Shown piece after piece: positions 36,000 through 46,552 of a stretch of DNA of 64,000 nucleotides (within the stretch, counting starts at the first letter, position 1; every line of letters starts with the position of its first letter). The translations under genes and the position numbers were made by a program. The notes beneath the pieces are model-generated. The model saw nothing but the letters and a program-made list of their open reading frames with translations, made no database searches and was not told the DNA's origin. The DNA comes from Saxidomus purpurata (Eukaryota > Mollusca > Bivalvia > Venerida > Veneridae): NCBI GenBank assembly GCA_022818135.1, contig JAFMSR010000010.1:12796324-12860323 (forward strand). The letters are read 5' to 3'.

Positions 36000-36540
36000 C
36001 GAGTAGTTTATTATGTTTAGTTTTACTAAATGATATCATTAATAATATAAATAGTTATATTAATGGTTTATTTCATGTTGATGATGTACAAATATATCTT
36101 TATTTTGTTTGTCGACGATGCTATGGTACTTGCACATGACCCATTATATCTTAATTCAATGTTGAATAATATAGAAACATATAGAAAAACATGGAGATTA
36201 AGTGTTAACTTATATATAAAAATGGAAACTGGAGTCGCGCTCATAAAAAAATGCACATCATGCGTCCTTTTTGATGAACAATTTGTTTATATGTAAATAA
36301 TCAGGTAGAACTTGACAAAAGTTAGAATTGTTTAACTCAGTTTTAGCTTCGATACTGAATTATTCGGCTGAAGTTTGGGGGTATCACAAGGGTCCTGATG
36401 TTAAAACTGTTCATTCAAATATATGTCGAAACCTTCTACTTGTAATAAATTCAACCAATCGCGATGCAAGTTATTGAAAAATGAAGAATCCCTATCCACA
36501 TATACAGAAAAAATATAATCTTAAAAATTGACCTTAACTT
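36000..36540 (+). pseudogene. LINE reverse transcriptase fragment, copy 2
   Basis: Plus strand FVDDAMVLAHDPLYLNSMLN (36104 on), followed by TYRKTWRLSVN, the palm and thumb region of a non-LTR RT with the catalytic Asp pair. Further on, in another frame, come SAEVWGYHKGPDVKTVHSN and INSTNRDAS, the usual C-terminal motifs. Stops and frameshifts make it dead. It ends at the TA where the 36544-37555 element inserted. Confidence 0.78.
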
Positions 36541-36543
36541 ATA

Positions 36544-37555
36544 CTGGACTCCTACCAGTTCTCGGGCGGAAAATGAACATTTTTTTATTTTGTGTAGCAA
36601 CAAATACTAGTAAACCCATAAAATTTTCACAGTATAAACTTAGGTTCTCTGATGACATTATAACTTGTCAGTTTATCGACTGCGACCAGAGCTTGTTTAT
36701 AAATGATGCCAGAAAAGGAGTACAATTTCCCTCTTTAAAGCCATATTATCGGGCACTCAACTTTGTGCAAAGCACTATTCGCAACAAACATATTTAGTGC
36801 TTGTTTTACTATTCTAAATACACGAAAAGAAAAACAATAAATATAAGTATATTCCAATCAAGATACACATCATTTAACTCGCATTATTTACATTTATAGT
36901 TTACATGTTCACAAGGATAAAATATGAACAGTAATAATGTTTCTTGCTCATGCTGATCCTTAAAAAAGAAAAAAAGGGGGAAGCAAAAAAATATTTAAAC
37001 GTAGTGTGAGAATTGTACCCTGTCCGCGTGGGTGGCATACTTTAAGCGTAACCACTCGGCTATTTCTGATGACTTCTTTATATAACTGTATTTAAAACTA
37101 CTTATGTCATATCGATTTTATATTACGCCTCATCCGTTACACGGTCTTTTTATGTTTAAATTGTATTTCTTGAATATACTTTCTTTTACACATTTTATTC
37201 AAATAATTTAATATCTGACATAGTTTCGTTCACAATATCGCAATATCGATATTCAGTGTACCTTTACAAACTGAACCTCTGCTTTTATCTCAGCGCATGC
37301 GCAATAAAATCGGAAAAAACCCAACTGCTGGCAGCTTAGGTAATAAATAGTAACACAATAGAGAAGTGATTTAAGCGGGATATTAAAAAATATGAGAAGT
37401 TTGAGTTACCTATTTAGTCACTTACACCGAAAGAACAATCGTCCCAGTGACACGGTTGCGTAATCTAGGACCTTGAGTACGGTATAATACCTGTGCGGTA
37501 CGAAACATAAAAACGCCCGAAGTCTGGTAGCGCCCGACAACTGGTAGGAATCCAG
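36544..37555. mobile_element. 1,012-bp TIR element with TA target duplication
   Basis: The first 25 bases (CTGGACTCCTACCAGTT...) and the complement of the last 25 match at 23 of 25 positions. TA flanks each side (36542-36543 and 37556-37557). Copy 1 has the uninterrupted sequence ACTTATATAGCTAAG at about 22023. TA duplication and TIRs point to a non-autonomous Tc1/mariner-superfamily element. The plus frame at 36528-36797 starts outside the element and shows no transposase motif. Confidence 0.88.
37005..37080 (-). other. tRNA-like sequence inside the TIR element
   Basis: Minus strand ATAGCCGAGTGGTTACGC resembles the box A region of Leu/Ser tRNAs, and GGGTACAATTCTC about 45 bp later resembles box B. 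The arms do not pair well, so this is a tRNA pseudogene or SINE head rather than a working tRNA. Confidence 0.45.
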
Positions 37556-38097
37556 TACAGCTAAGAGATACTTCCTTCGTATTTAACAGTCTGACGTCGA
37601 CAGTGGAAAAATAAATAACTAAATTTATTGAAACGCATAAATGTACGTTTTAGGTCCGTTAGAGATACCCAACATAGTACTATACATAGCTCTGTCTTGT
37701 TAAAACCAACAAAAACATTGATGCGTGTATGTTTTAAAGCCGAGGTAAAGTATTTTAACGTTTCGAACTTGATTGACAATATTGCAGGACTGACACAGTC
37801 TGGTTGTAGGTAATACAATGTAAAACTTCAGAAACTACATTTGCTACCTTCTACCCTGAGTTATAGTTATTGTCAGAATTATAAATTCAAAAAGAATCGT
37901 TCACTATTTACAATTTTGATGAGCTTTTTTTTTACAGCCGAATAAATAGAAAGGCCTGGCATTTACTAAAGAGCTTTGAATATTACATATTTCTATTTAA
38001 TGTCATATTGTTTTATAACAACTACAAGTATTTGAGTGTATGGAATTGGCTACAACATGAAAATTAACTAAGCACTGGTTCACTGTAATGGGTGAAT

Positions 38098-39228
38098 ATG
38101 AGGGATGATGAATATGAGGGATGATTTTAATTTTAGTATTGTAAATTTCCCCCATTTGGATGGGGATGTACCTCATGCTACATCTTATGGGGTATACATT
38201 TCTTAGTTAATTCGGTTTGCCAGAGCGTGTAGTTATGTTGAGGATTTCAATGAACGTAATCAATATATTACAAATAAACTTCTTCAACAGGGCTACCGTT
38301 ATTACAAATTGCGTAAATATTTTGCTAAATTTTACTATCGTAATTCTGATTTGGTTTTGAAATTCAATAGTAATCTAAAGACTCTTCTGCGAGAAGGTAT
38401 TTCAAAACCCGATTTTTATGGGGATGTGGTTTACAAACTTCGTAAGATTTTGGGTCATGGCAATTTTCCAACTGTATTTGCTAAAATTATAAAACGTTTT
38501 GTTAAAAGAGGTTACGACCCAACTGTTTTGAGACACACCGCATGTTTGGTGTTCAACCCGTTTACAGTTGGACGCTATGCTTCCCTCTTTGATTGTGTCT
38601 GAGGGAAGAGGGGGGACTCTGTGATGGGCAGTTTTAAATCCCACTGGGACGAAACTGTTTTGATTTCTGTCCTCTGGCCTTTTCGTCGGGCCCTTAAGGG
38701 TGTTTCTCTTGGTGCTCTGCCTTCTGCAAAGGCATTGAGTACATACGTTTTTTGGTTCTCAAGGTTTGCTTTTTATATATTTATACACGAGCATTTTTGT
38801 GTTTTACATACCATGCCTTATGTTTCCATTGCGTGTGTTAGAGATTCACCTAGCAGGGATTACTTTTATTTACACTGTCCTGTGACTTTGGAACATGGTG
38901 GGGGTAAGAGTGAGGTTGGGTGCGCACCATAAACCGGTTTAAGCTCCCCAGTGGTGTTTTTGCCACTGACCGTTCCAAGGCGGTGCCCCACTGTGTTCCT
39001 TTAATTGTTCGTTTTGTCCTCGTGTGTTTGCTTTGTATGCTAGTGTGTGTTGGTAGTGTATATGTGTGTGTGTACATGATTGTGTGTGTGTGTCGTGTGT
39101 AGGTGCGTGTGTGTGTGTGTGTGTGTGTTGGTGGTGTGCACTTCTGGGTGCTGTGGGGTTCGTTTTGGGGAGGCTACGTTTTTGGTACGTGGCATTCCCT
39201 GTTTGATATTATTTTTGTTTTTGTGTTT
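38098..39228 (+). mobile_element. 5'-truncated non-LTR retrotransposon copy
   Basis: Starts near 38098 inside duplicated flank; the gene D flank at about 61235 is the empty site. It contains the 3' end of an RT-type frame (38114-38602), a long 3' UTR with a GT microsatellite (about 39045-39135), and the shared terminus GATATTATTTTTGTTTTTG. Two other copies and a stub lie at 43257-43731, 22710-23511 and 35187-35243. Confidence 0.78.
38114..38602 (+). pseudogene. C-terminal part of a retroelement RT protein
   Basis: One frame with a single TAG (38204-38206). It reads VNFPHLDGDVPHATSYGVYI, stop, LIRFARACSYVEDFNERN, RYYKLRKYFAKFYYRNSDLV, GISKPDFYGDVVYKLRKILG, IIKRFVKRGYDPTVLRHTAC and VFNPFTVGRY. 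The block DGDVP..TSYGVYIS-LIRFAR is, from memory of many invertebrate RT-domain proteins, a conserved segment C-terminal to the reverse transcriptase palm. The catalytic part is missing through 5' truncation. Family assignment within retroelements is uncertain. Confidence 0.7.
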
Positions 39229-39229
39229 A

Positions 39230-41045
39230 TACGACTATAAGCTGTTATATATAACGGATATTAATACAGAGAGTATGTTATTTAAATTAAACCCATTTAT
39301 TTTCAAGCCAAAAGATGGACTTGCAGTTTAATTAAATCATTTGACATAAAACCCACAAACTGTTTGAAAAGGTGGATGAAAACAAACTGATAGAATATGT
39401 CGATAAATCTTGATAGAAATTGATACCTGTTAACTTAAAAGTAACTTACGAACAGATTCCCTGGATATAAGAAAAACAAACGAAACGACATTGCACAAGT
39501 ATTTGAAAATTTTCTAGGTTTTTATCCTAAATTTTGCACATATAGATTTAAAGACATAAGTAAACATGCAATGTTTCTTTGCGTTTTGATTTTTAGATAA
39601 AGTCATCATATCTTTAAAAATGTTTTAGTATGATAGGAAATTAAATGAAAGCTTTAGGGTGTTAAAAGCCAAAGTAATTGATTCATTTTACAAGAAATAC
39701 AAAACTTGGTTGTGTTAAGTTATGACGATTATGTTTGATTATCGGTTTTACGCGAAACTCTATCAATTTAGTATGTGTCACAAAGGAGTGAAAAAAGCGA
39801 TTAACTAAATTTAGAGCACTCAGTTGAGACTAGGAGGTACATGAGTCATGTAAATCTTTACTTCAAGAAGGTAACACAAATAGACATTCAATACACATTT
39901 ATACGAAATCGTACATACATCACATTGTCGTTGTGGTCTTCATAAATACACACAAACAACAGATACAAACGTTCTGAAAAATGCACATATACAGATGCAC
40001 ATACGCTCGCACATAATTTCACATACATTCTGGTTTCATGCTTGGTAATATACAAATCTAAAAAAGCTGCACAACAAACAAAGCTTAACTTAATTAAAAC
40101 GAATGTCTACCATTTATCAATGACAAACACTCAGATATGAATAATTGTCACAAAAGAGGAAGAAAAAATTACAAATCAAAATTGCTGTTATATTAATTTG
40201 AATGTGTTGTTACATAGTTTGAAACCAGAATTCCAGCACTTTATCCAGTAATGTGTCCGTCAAACTATGAGGACGACACAAAACGTATATACCAGTCTTA
40301 TAAAATGTATTCAAGGTAAAACTACTGATTTTCACCACAGCTGATACATCCACAAGCATTGTGTTTGCATCGTTTCAGATCTCTTACAGCTTTAATGCTA
40401 CTAAATACATAAGCAAACATGTTCAATGCCACTGAACACAAGTCAAGGACGTTGGCAAAGTACAGGAAAACAATAAGCACAAGCAACATAAAAATAGAAA
40501 TATCTATCTGTACTGCCTGTGGACAGAACTTAAATACATATTTTAAAATTAGAACAGAACTTATAAGTCTTCTCCAAATATGTAATATTTTAACAATCTC
40601 CTGTCCCATGCCAGTACATGTATAGATCAGACCGCCAAATAAGATAACACCTCTTTATCAACTGCTTTCTTAATTGAACTGTTACCTCTCTTGTTAAACA
40701 TTCATTACATCATAAAAGTTAAACCCATACCAGATGTGTGTGCGTGCGTACGTGCGTGTGTGTGTTGTTGGGAATTTAACATCCGTTTCAATAGTATATT
40801 ACTTATATTACATAGGCTAACAATTTGTCAAACCATCGTTCTTTCGAAGGACCAGTACAAGCCTCCCATTCTCCGTAATAAAAGGTTAAATTTCTCACAA
40901 ACAGATCGGTTGCGGGGAGATAATCGACATCTTAAATGTATAGTTATTTCTACAAAACGTCGGTTGTTTGCAAAACAAATAAGATACGTTTCTTTCCAGA
41001 TATAAGGAATCAAATAAATGAAAGTGTTTTGTCAGTTTTATTTAC
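39230..41045. other. rest of the duplicated flank, no gene
   Basis: AT-rich sequence with patches matching 61235-62330. Small frames at 40322-40609 and 40691-41005 are not conserved in the duplicate. Confidence 0.5.
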
Positions 41046-41050
41046 AGCAT

Positions 41051-41212
<162 letters not shown>

Positions 41213-42544
41213 TTTTAATTTATTAATGGATATTCTTCAAGTATACACTAACGAGTTGATTTGTAGATCTGTAGAATCGCCTATAACTTACAAAATTTGA
41301 AATAAAATGAAAATTAAATCACATGATATTGATCTTACATTGTCAAAACAATAGAGTGGATGACTTCAATATCAAATTGGCTTTGCTGCATTAACTGAAT
41401 CTTTAATATATATTTAGAAAAACTAGTTGCTTCAATCTACAGTTGTTTGTTTTACCTTCAATGCCTGTCCTTACATGAGAATATTATTTCCGGTGTTACT
41501 CCATTGTTTATACAGAATATTAAATATGCGGCTAAGCCACAAAAACACCCGCTGACTTAATCAAAGGACATAAATACATTTGCTCTGTAAAAACAACAAT
41601 AAATGACAATAACATGTACTTCGATGTTTTCGATACTCACACATGCACAGAAAATGGTTGACCTGGTCACTAAGCCTCTCACTATGAGGAGTGTTCAAAT
41701 ATCAATGCAACTAGGCCAGTATCTCGCTTTTAATCACGATTTGCACGAAATAGGTACATGTATCGCATAGAGGGTTGTGTAAGCTCTCCATTGATTCAAT
41801 ACAAGTTTAAATCCGTTCAGTCTAGCTTTGACAATAGCTCGATTAACACTGTCTACTTGTGTAATCTAAAGCTAGAATGCTTAGCAAAAGGTCTCCTTTC
41901 ACTGACCAAATACCACAGTGTACGAACTCAGACTGTATCAAACCGGAAGTCGCCACCGAATATGCATACAGTAACTGTTTTCAAGTTAACCTTGTAATTT
42001 TATTTCAAGTTCTAAGTTGGAATTGGGACAGCATAGTAAGTGTGATTTAACTTTTTGTATCGTAGAATAGTTATATTTAATGTGGGTATTGTCAGACGTG
42101 GTTATATTCAAAATATCTGTATGTTTTTGGAAAGAGAAATAAAAATATCGTGGCAACATAGAGCATTTGTCATAAAAATGGTTTAATTTTGAAAGATATG
42201 GAGAGTTCTTTGTCTCAGAAGTTTTGTTTACAGTTCGATCATTCATTCATGTAATGGGAACAGCCTTACTTTCCGGTTAAAACGTAAGGAATGTGTCAAA
42301 ATACCGTCGGTATTTACATGCATTAAAGATATGCACTGTATGCCTATTCGCAAACACAAAATTGTTTACTGTATGATAATCGTAAAACCACTGTACATTA
42401 ATTGCACGAAACGCAACAAATGTAATATTGATTTAAAAGTGAAATTCTTGCTTCCGCTACTAATTTTGGTTTCAAAGTTATCTAATTGTTTCAATCATGG
42501 ACCTGTGTATATATTAGCCTTTTAACACCGGATACAGCTCCTTT

Positions 42545-42574
42545 CGAATACAGCTCCTCGGGGAGCTGTATTCG
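42545..42574. repeat. 13-bp perfect hairpin
   Basis: CGAATACAGCTCC, a four-base loop, then GGAGCTGTATTCG. Lies inside the foldback element; a small palindrome without known role. Confidence 0.75.
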
Positions 42575-43256
42575 CTGCACATTAACAATGCAATTCCCTT
42601 GGTATAGCGGGGATGTATTCGAACCAAAGCATATTCAAATTCGAATAAAGCTCCCTATGTTTGCTTAATTAAAATATATAAAAAGCCATGATCCCTATGT
42701 TAAAATGTCAACAGATAGAAATTAGGAAGCTAAATTGCCTAAAACATCAAACACCGGAATGAAGCTTATACACATCATGGTCAAGGCCTTACAGACGGAC
42801 AGATCAGACAATATACAGGGTAGGGCAACAGACAGATGGTGGGACAAATAGACGGACGGAATATATGATTGAGTCATCATCTTCTGTCGTCGGAACATAT
42901 CGATCATAAGATATTTAAAGCAAAAATAACCTTGTTCCTAGAGATAAAAGATTTCACTGTGCATGGACTCGAACTCGTGTCCAAAGAATAGTTTCACAAA
43001 AACATGTATAGCATAATTGTAGTCTTCAATATTTTGCAACCCATGTAAAGATCATTTGTGGCAGAATGAACACAGTCGCATGTTTATCATACTTTGATTT
43101 TTAGAATGATGTAAGTGGGAAATGTATTGGAGTGGTTGATGATATCACTAAAGGATGTTGAGGTCAAATTACAATAATAGCACAGCCAGTCAGCCATAGC
43201 TATCTGAAATAAGTGGAAATATAAATACGACATAGTTGCGAATAGGCATACAGTCA

Positions 43257-43731
43257 TTTTATAACGGTTTGTGATTTGCATACAGTGTCTTTTTTGTGTT
43301 TTACATACCATGCCTTTTGTTTCCATTGCGTGTGTTAGAGATTCACCTAGCAGGGATTACTTTTATTTACACTGTCCTGTGACTTTGGAACATGGTGGGG
43401 GTAAGAGTGAGGTTGGGTGCGCACCATGGGCCGGTTTAAGCTCCCCGGTGGTGTTTTTGCCACTGACCGTTCCAAGGCGGTGCCCCACTGTGTTCCTTTA
43501 ATTGTTCGTTTTGTCCTCGTGTGTTTGCTTTGTGTGCTAGTGTGTGTTTGTGGTGTGTGTGTGTGTGTGTGTGTACATGATTGTGTGTGCGTGTGTGTGT
43601 GCGTGTGTGCGTGTGTGGGTGTGTGTGTGTGTGTTGGTGGTGTGCACTTCTGGGTGCTGTGGGGTTCGTTTTGGGGAGGCTGCGTTTTTGGTACGTGGCA
43701 TTCCCTGTTTGATATTATTTTTGTTTTTTTA
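43257..43731 (+). mobile_element. retrotransposon 3' copy with 19-bp target duplication
   Basis: GCGAATAGGCATACAGTCA occurs at 43238-43256 and again at 43732-43750. Between them is the 3' UTR part of the element at 38098-39228, with a GT microsatellite (43550-43635) and the terminus GATATTATTTTTGTTTTTTT. A 19-bp duplication fits target-primed reverse transcription. Cys/Val-rich frames here are microsatellite translations. Confidence 0.85.
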
Positions 43732-44231
43732 GCGAATAGGCATACAGTCAAATCGATACATGTACCACAAAAAAGGTATTTTCTGCAAAATAACTGCAAT
43801 AAATGGACGGCAATGTTGGGACTTATCTACGGATAAGACATCCTTGTAGCGGATGGTGCTTACTAAAGTTCACTTAACAATGTTGGGAAGAGATAAATTG
43901 ACTAAATATCGCAATTTTAGAACAACTGACCTTTTTTTCAACAACTCTTTGCTATGTTTTCAAACAAATAAACAATGTAAAACATAAGTTCGATATTTCC
44001 TGATACATGATATTATCTCTGTATCAAATAAAATTGGAATACTTACTGTACTCTTTCTATTTCTTCTTGAAAACTTGAAATTAAATTACACGGTAAACTT
44101 GAAAACAGTTACTGTATGCATATTCGGTTGCGACTTCCGGTTTGATACAGTCTGAGTTCGTACACTGTATATATTCTTGCTATACAGACGAAAGATATAT
44201 TTAATGAAATATCATTAAATATGTAGTATCT

Positions 44232-45184
44232 ATGGAAGCAATGAACTTTCCATCTGTCACACGGTGGTGTAAGAAATTCAGAAGTGGTGTAGATTCAGTA
44301 AAAGATGCGCCTCATGCACGCCGTCCGAAATATGTAACTTCGCCAAAAATAGTTTAAAAAGTAAAGGATTTGATTGCTACCGATGCAAGATTTACAACTA
44401 GGCATATAGCTAATTGCGTTGGTATCTCAGTAGGAGCTACTCATACAATTCTCAGACGTGATTTAAAAATGAGAAGGATAAAGCCAGATGGATACCCTAT
44501 CTCCTTACAAAAGAGCAAAAACTTGCTCGGGTAAGAATCGCCAAACAATTGTTGAAACAGTTCCCTTAATATAACAATCGATATTTCGCAAATATCATCG
44601 CTGGCGATGAGGCGTGGGTTCACTTTAATGAGCCCAAGCGAAAGATACAGAACAAAATATGGACAACCAAAGGAAGCCAAATACCTTGCATAGCAAAACG
44701 GACCATGAGCGTCAAAAAGGAAATGTATGTAATTTTCCTTACAAATTAAGGTCCTGCTATTCAAATTGCCGTGTGGAAGGGTAAATCTGTCAATGCCAAG
44801 TTTTAGAAAGGCAAGGTCCTTCATAAATGAAAGAAATATTCCGCAAACCGTCGACCAGCAATTGGTCTCCGTAGTTTCAGGTTGTATGACAATGCTTCGT
44901 CAAACAAAGCGGCAAATTTACGCGAATATCTGAGACAGGAAAAGGTTGTCGAGTATCTTCACCCTCCGTATTTGCCAGATCTTGCCCCTTGTGACTTTTT
45001 CCTATTTCCGAGGCTCAAGAAAACACCTTGCTGGAAGAAAATATGAAACGCGCAAAAATCTCGGTTCGGCTTTTTTCCAGTGTCTGAACAGTACATCTCG
45101 AAAAGATTATGAAAACGCCTTTAAAAATGGATTAAAAGACTGTAACTTTGTATATCACATGGTGGTGAGTATTTTGAAGGATTG
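44232..45184 (+). pseudogene. mariner transposase remnant 2
   Basis: Plus strand MEAMNFPSVTRWCKKFRSGV, DAPHARRPKYVTSP, IANCVGISVGATHTILRRDL, the first-Asp region GDEAWVHFNEPKRK, then LYDNASSNKA in place of LHDN, and LPLVTFSYFRGSR in the frame shifted from PCDFFLFPRLK. Several frameshifts and stops. Its N-terminal part was separated by the nested element. More decayed than the 4.6-kb copy. Confidence 0.8.
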
Positions 45185-45264
45185 AGAAAATTAATTTGGC
45201 ATTGTTTGTAAAGCACTTCTGAAAATTAAACCAGTTGCATTCATATGTGAACACCTCTTGTAAA

Positions 45265-45410
45265 TATTGATGGCCATAAGTTCAAGCCCTGCTACTGATC
45301 TGACTTAAGAAGAAAATTTCAGTCAAAATACCGCGACAAAAGCAGACAACAGACAAGTTGTATCCCATTCTATCTTCAACAACGGACAAGGAACAAAAAG
45401 CTAAGGTACT
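45265..45410 (+). mobile_element. tRNA-derived SINE, copy 1
   Basis: AAGTTCAAGCCCTGCTAC resembles box B. The body ACTGATCTGAC, TTTCAGTCAAAAT, TTGTATCCCATT and CGGACAAGGAACAAAAA matches 56645-56740 in reverse. Lies just beyond exon 1 of gene E, antisense to it, the same relation as the copy in gene D intron 1. Confidence 0.7.
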
Positions 45411-45530
45411 ATCTATTCATTAATCTGTTCGTTGACAGGACTGTCGTGGTTCTTGTTTGAATTTTTATTGTCCAGAATCTTAGTCTTCCTCGGCATATCA
45501 AATTTTAATAAGGTATATTAAAATATTTAC

Positions 45531-45825
45531 CTTTGATACTAGTATATAACTTGCTTTCTGGAACTTCAATAACATTGGCAACGGCTGGATAAATGTCGTT
45601 TATTTTACATGTATTCATTGACGTTGTAAAACTGTAGGAAATGCAGTCGCTTCTTTCGTTACACAGACTTCCGCATGCAATGCTCGATCTCAGAATGACG
45701 ACTAACAGTGAACTCTGCATCTCCACACCATCACTGTACTTCTCAAACTTCGCACATTCGCCGAGATTCACGTACATGCGTAAAAGTATATATGCATAAT
45801 AAATTATTTGACTAAGCGTCTCCAT
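45531..45825 (-). CDS. gene E: orphan PAN exon (gene fragment)
   Basis: Minus-strand exon with ATG 45825 and donor CAAAG|GTAAATA (45530). It encodes METLSQIIYYAYILLRMYV, then CAKFEKYSDGVEMQSS, SSIACGSLCNERSDCISYSF and TSMNTCKIND. The frame is open and the four PAN cysteines are intact, very close to gene D exon 1 (KFEKYSDGVEMQSS and SIACGSLCNERSDCISYSF are shared). Downstream on the minus strand are a SINE and the nested mariner (41688-45262), and no CTLD exon was found down to gene C. So it is either a recent fragment or a PAN-only product. Its 5' flank is conserved with gene D. Expression is doubtful. Confidence 0.6.
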
Positions 45826-46075
45826 TTGTTAACACTTTTATAAATTGTTCAAAAGTTTCCAAACACAAACTGTTTGTAAAATGTGAAACGTTTTAAAATT
45901 TTAATCGAATTGTGCTACTTAGCTTTTATTATGCTTCGACACTTGCGTCTGAGGGGCATTCTAAATGTACATAGAACTTTGCTGTATCTTATGAAAAGGT
46001 TCTATTTTCAGAACGTAGTTGGCACTATGCACAATTATACTATACTAAGTATCCAACAAAACTTCTAAATTATCA
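45826..46075 (-). promoter_or_regulatory. 5' flank shared by genes E and D
   Basis: Read on the minus strand, it matches 55480-55719 upstream of gene D (AAGTTCTATGTACA.TTAGAA, TTTTGTTGGATAC and GTGTTAACAAATGGAG around the start codon). Probably promoter and 5' UTR, inferred from position and conservation only; no TATA or initiator was identified with confidence. Confidence 0.4.
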
Positions 46076-46552
46076 TTGCTAACAGTTTAACACACTGTTT
46101 GAGACATTGCAATCGCAGACACAGTCATATAACGGTATGGCAGGACAGGTCTTAAAGGTCCCATTGATTGAAAAATGTTCTTTTTATCATATGAATATTA
46201 TTCGTCAGCAAATGCGAATGTGACAATTTTTAACGAAAAATACTGAGTGGTTACCTGTCCGTAAGTCCATAAAGTTCTCAAAAAACACACCTATACGGAA
46301 AGTGACGATAATATTTCCGGAAACCTACGAGCGGCAGTTTCGGAATCGCTAGCCTGGAGTGACGTCATTTGCAGTACAATCGTGTCCGATAACAGGTACT
46401 CTTAACAACAACGAAAGCGATAATTTCATCTTATTAGGCATCTTCAGAGAGTAGAGATGAAGACATTTTGAGCCCGTAACGCATAGAACGAAGTCCGTGT
46501 AATGTTATAAAATTATTTGATTAAAGTATAAAAATACAGCAGTTATGTCGAG

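Larger units (their letters stand above)
25085..37620. repeat. segmental duplication, copy 2 (with gene C)
   Basis: Collinear partner of 8280-22090. It lacks the SINE-like unit, the 1-kb insertion, the TTAA MITE and the palindromic MITE of copy 1. It carries its own insertions at about 26275-27015, 28622-30180 and 36544-37555. Confidence 0.85.
37640..41000. repeat. duplicated 3' flank of a gene D-type copy
   Basis: Collinear with 60820-62330: GTTTTAAAGCC.AGGTAAAGT (37730 and 60910), TCTATTTAAT..CATATTG (37990 and 61128), GAGAGTATGTTATTTA (39272 and 61271) and CATGCCAGTA.ATGTATA (40606 and 62093). In gene D this sequence directly follows the last exon; here the lectin exons themselves are missing. 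Confidence 0.78.
41885..44172. mobile_element. foldback/TIR element nested in the mariner
   Basis: 41918-41993 and 44092-44168 are inverted copies of about 76 bp with only a few mismatches (GTATCAAACCGGAAGTCGC on the left). Similarity then decays inward over another 100 bp or so. No transposase was recognised between the arms. It carries a retrotransposon insert at 43257-43731. Confidence 0.75.
41688..45262 (+). mobile_element. second mariner, split by a nested element
   Basis: The left TIR starts TGAGGAGTGTTCAAATA (41688); the right end is inverted (TGTGAACACCTCTT, up to 45262). The first 190 bp (41688-41880) and the last 1.1 kb (44172-45262) form one decayed mariner, interrupted by a foldback element (41885-44172). 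The right part encodes transposase pieces listed separately. Confidence 0.78.

Noticed and set aside
36063..36296. Intact reverse transcriptase
   Set aside because: Only the palm segment is open; upstream and downstream parts are frameshifted or missing, and the duplicate has an altered catalytic pair.
37005..37080. Functional tRNA-Leu or tRNA-Ser gene
   Set aside because: Box A and B resemblances are present but the stems do not pair, and it lies inside a transposable element.
42948..42990. tRNA-like GGACTCGAACTCGTGTCC
   Set aside because: Only a box-B-like piece; no box A at the right distance and no acceptor stem.
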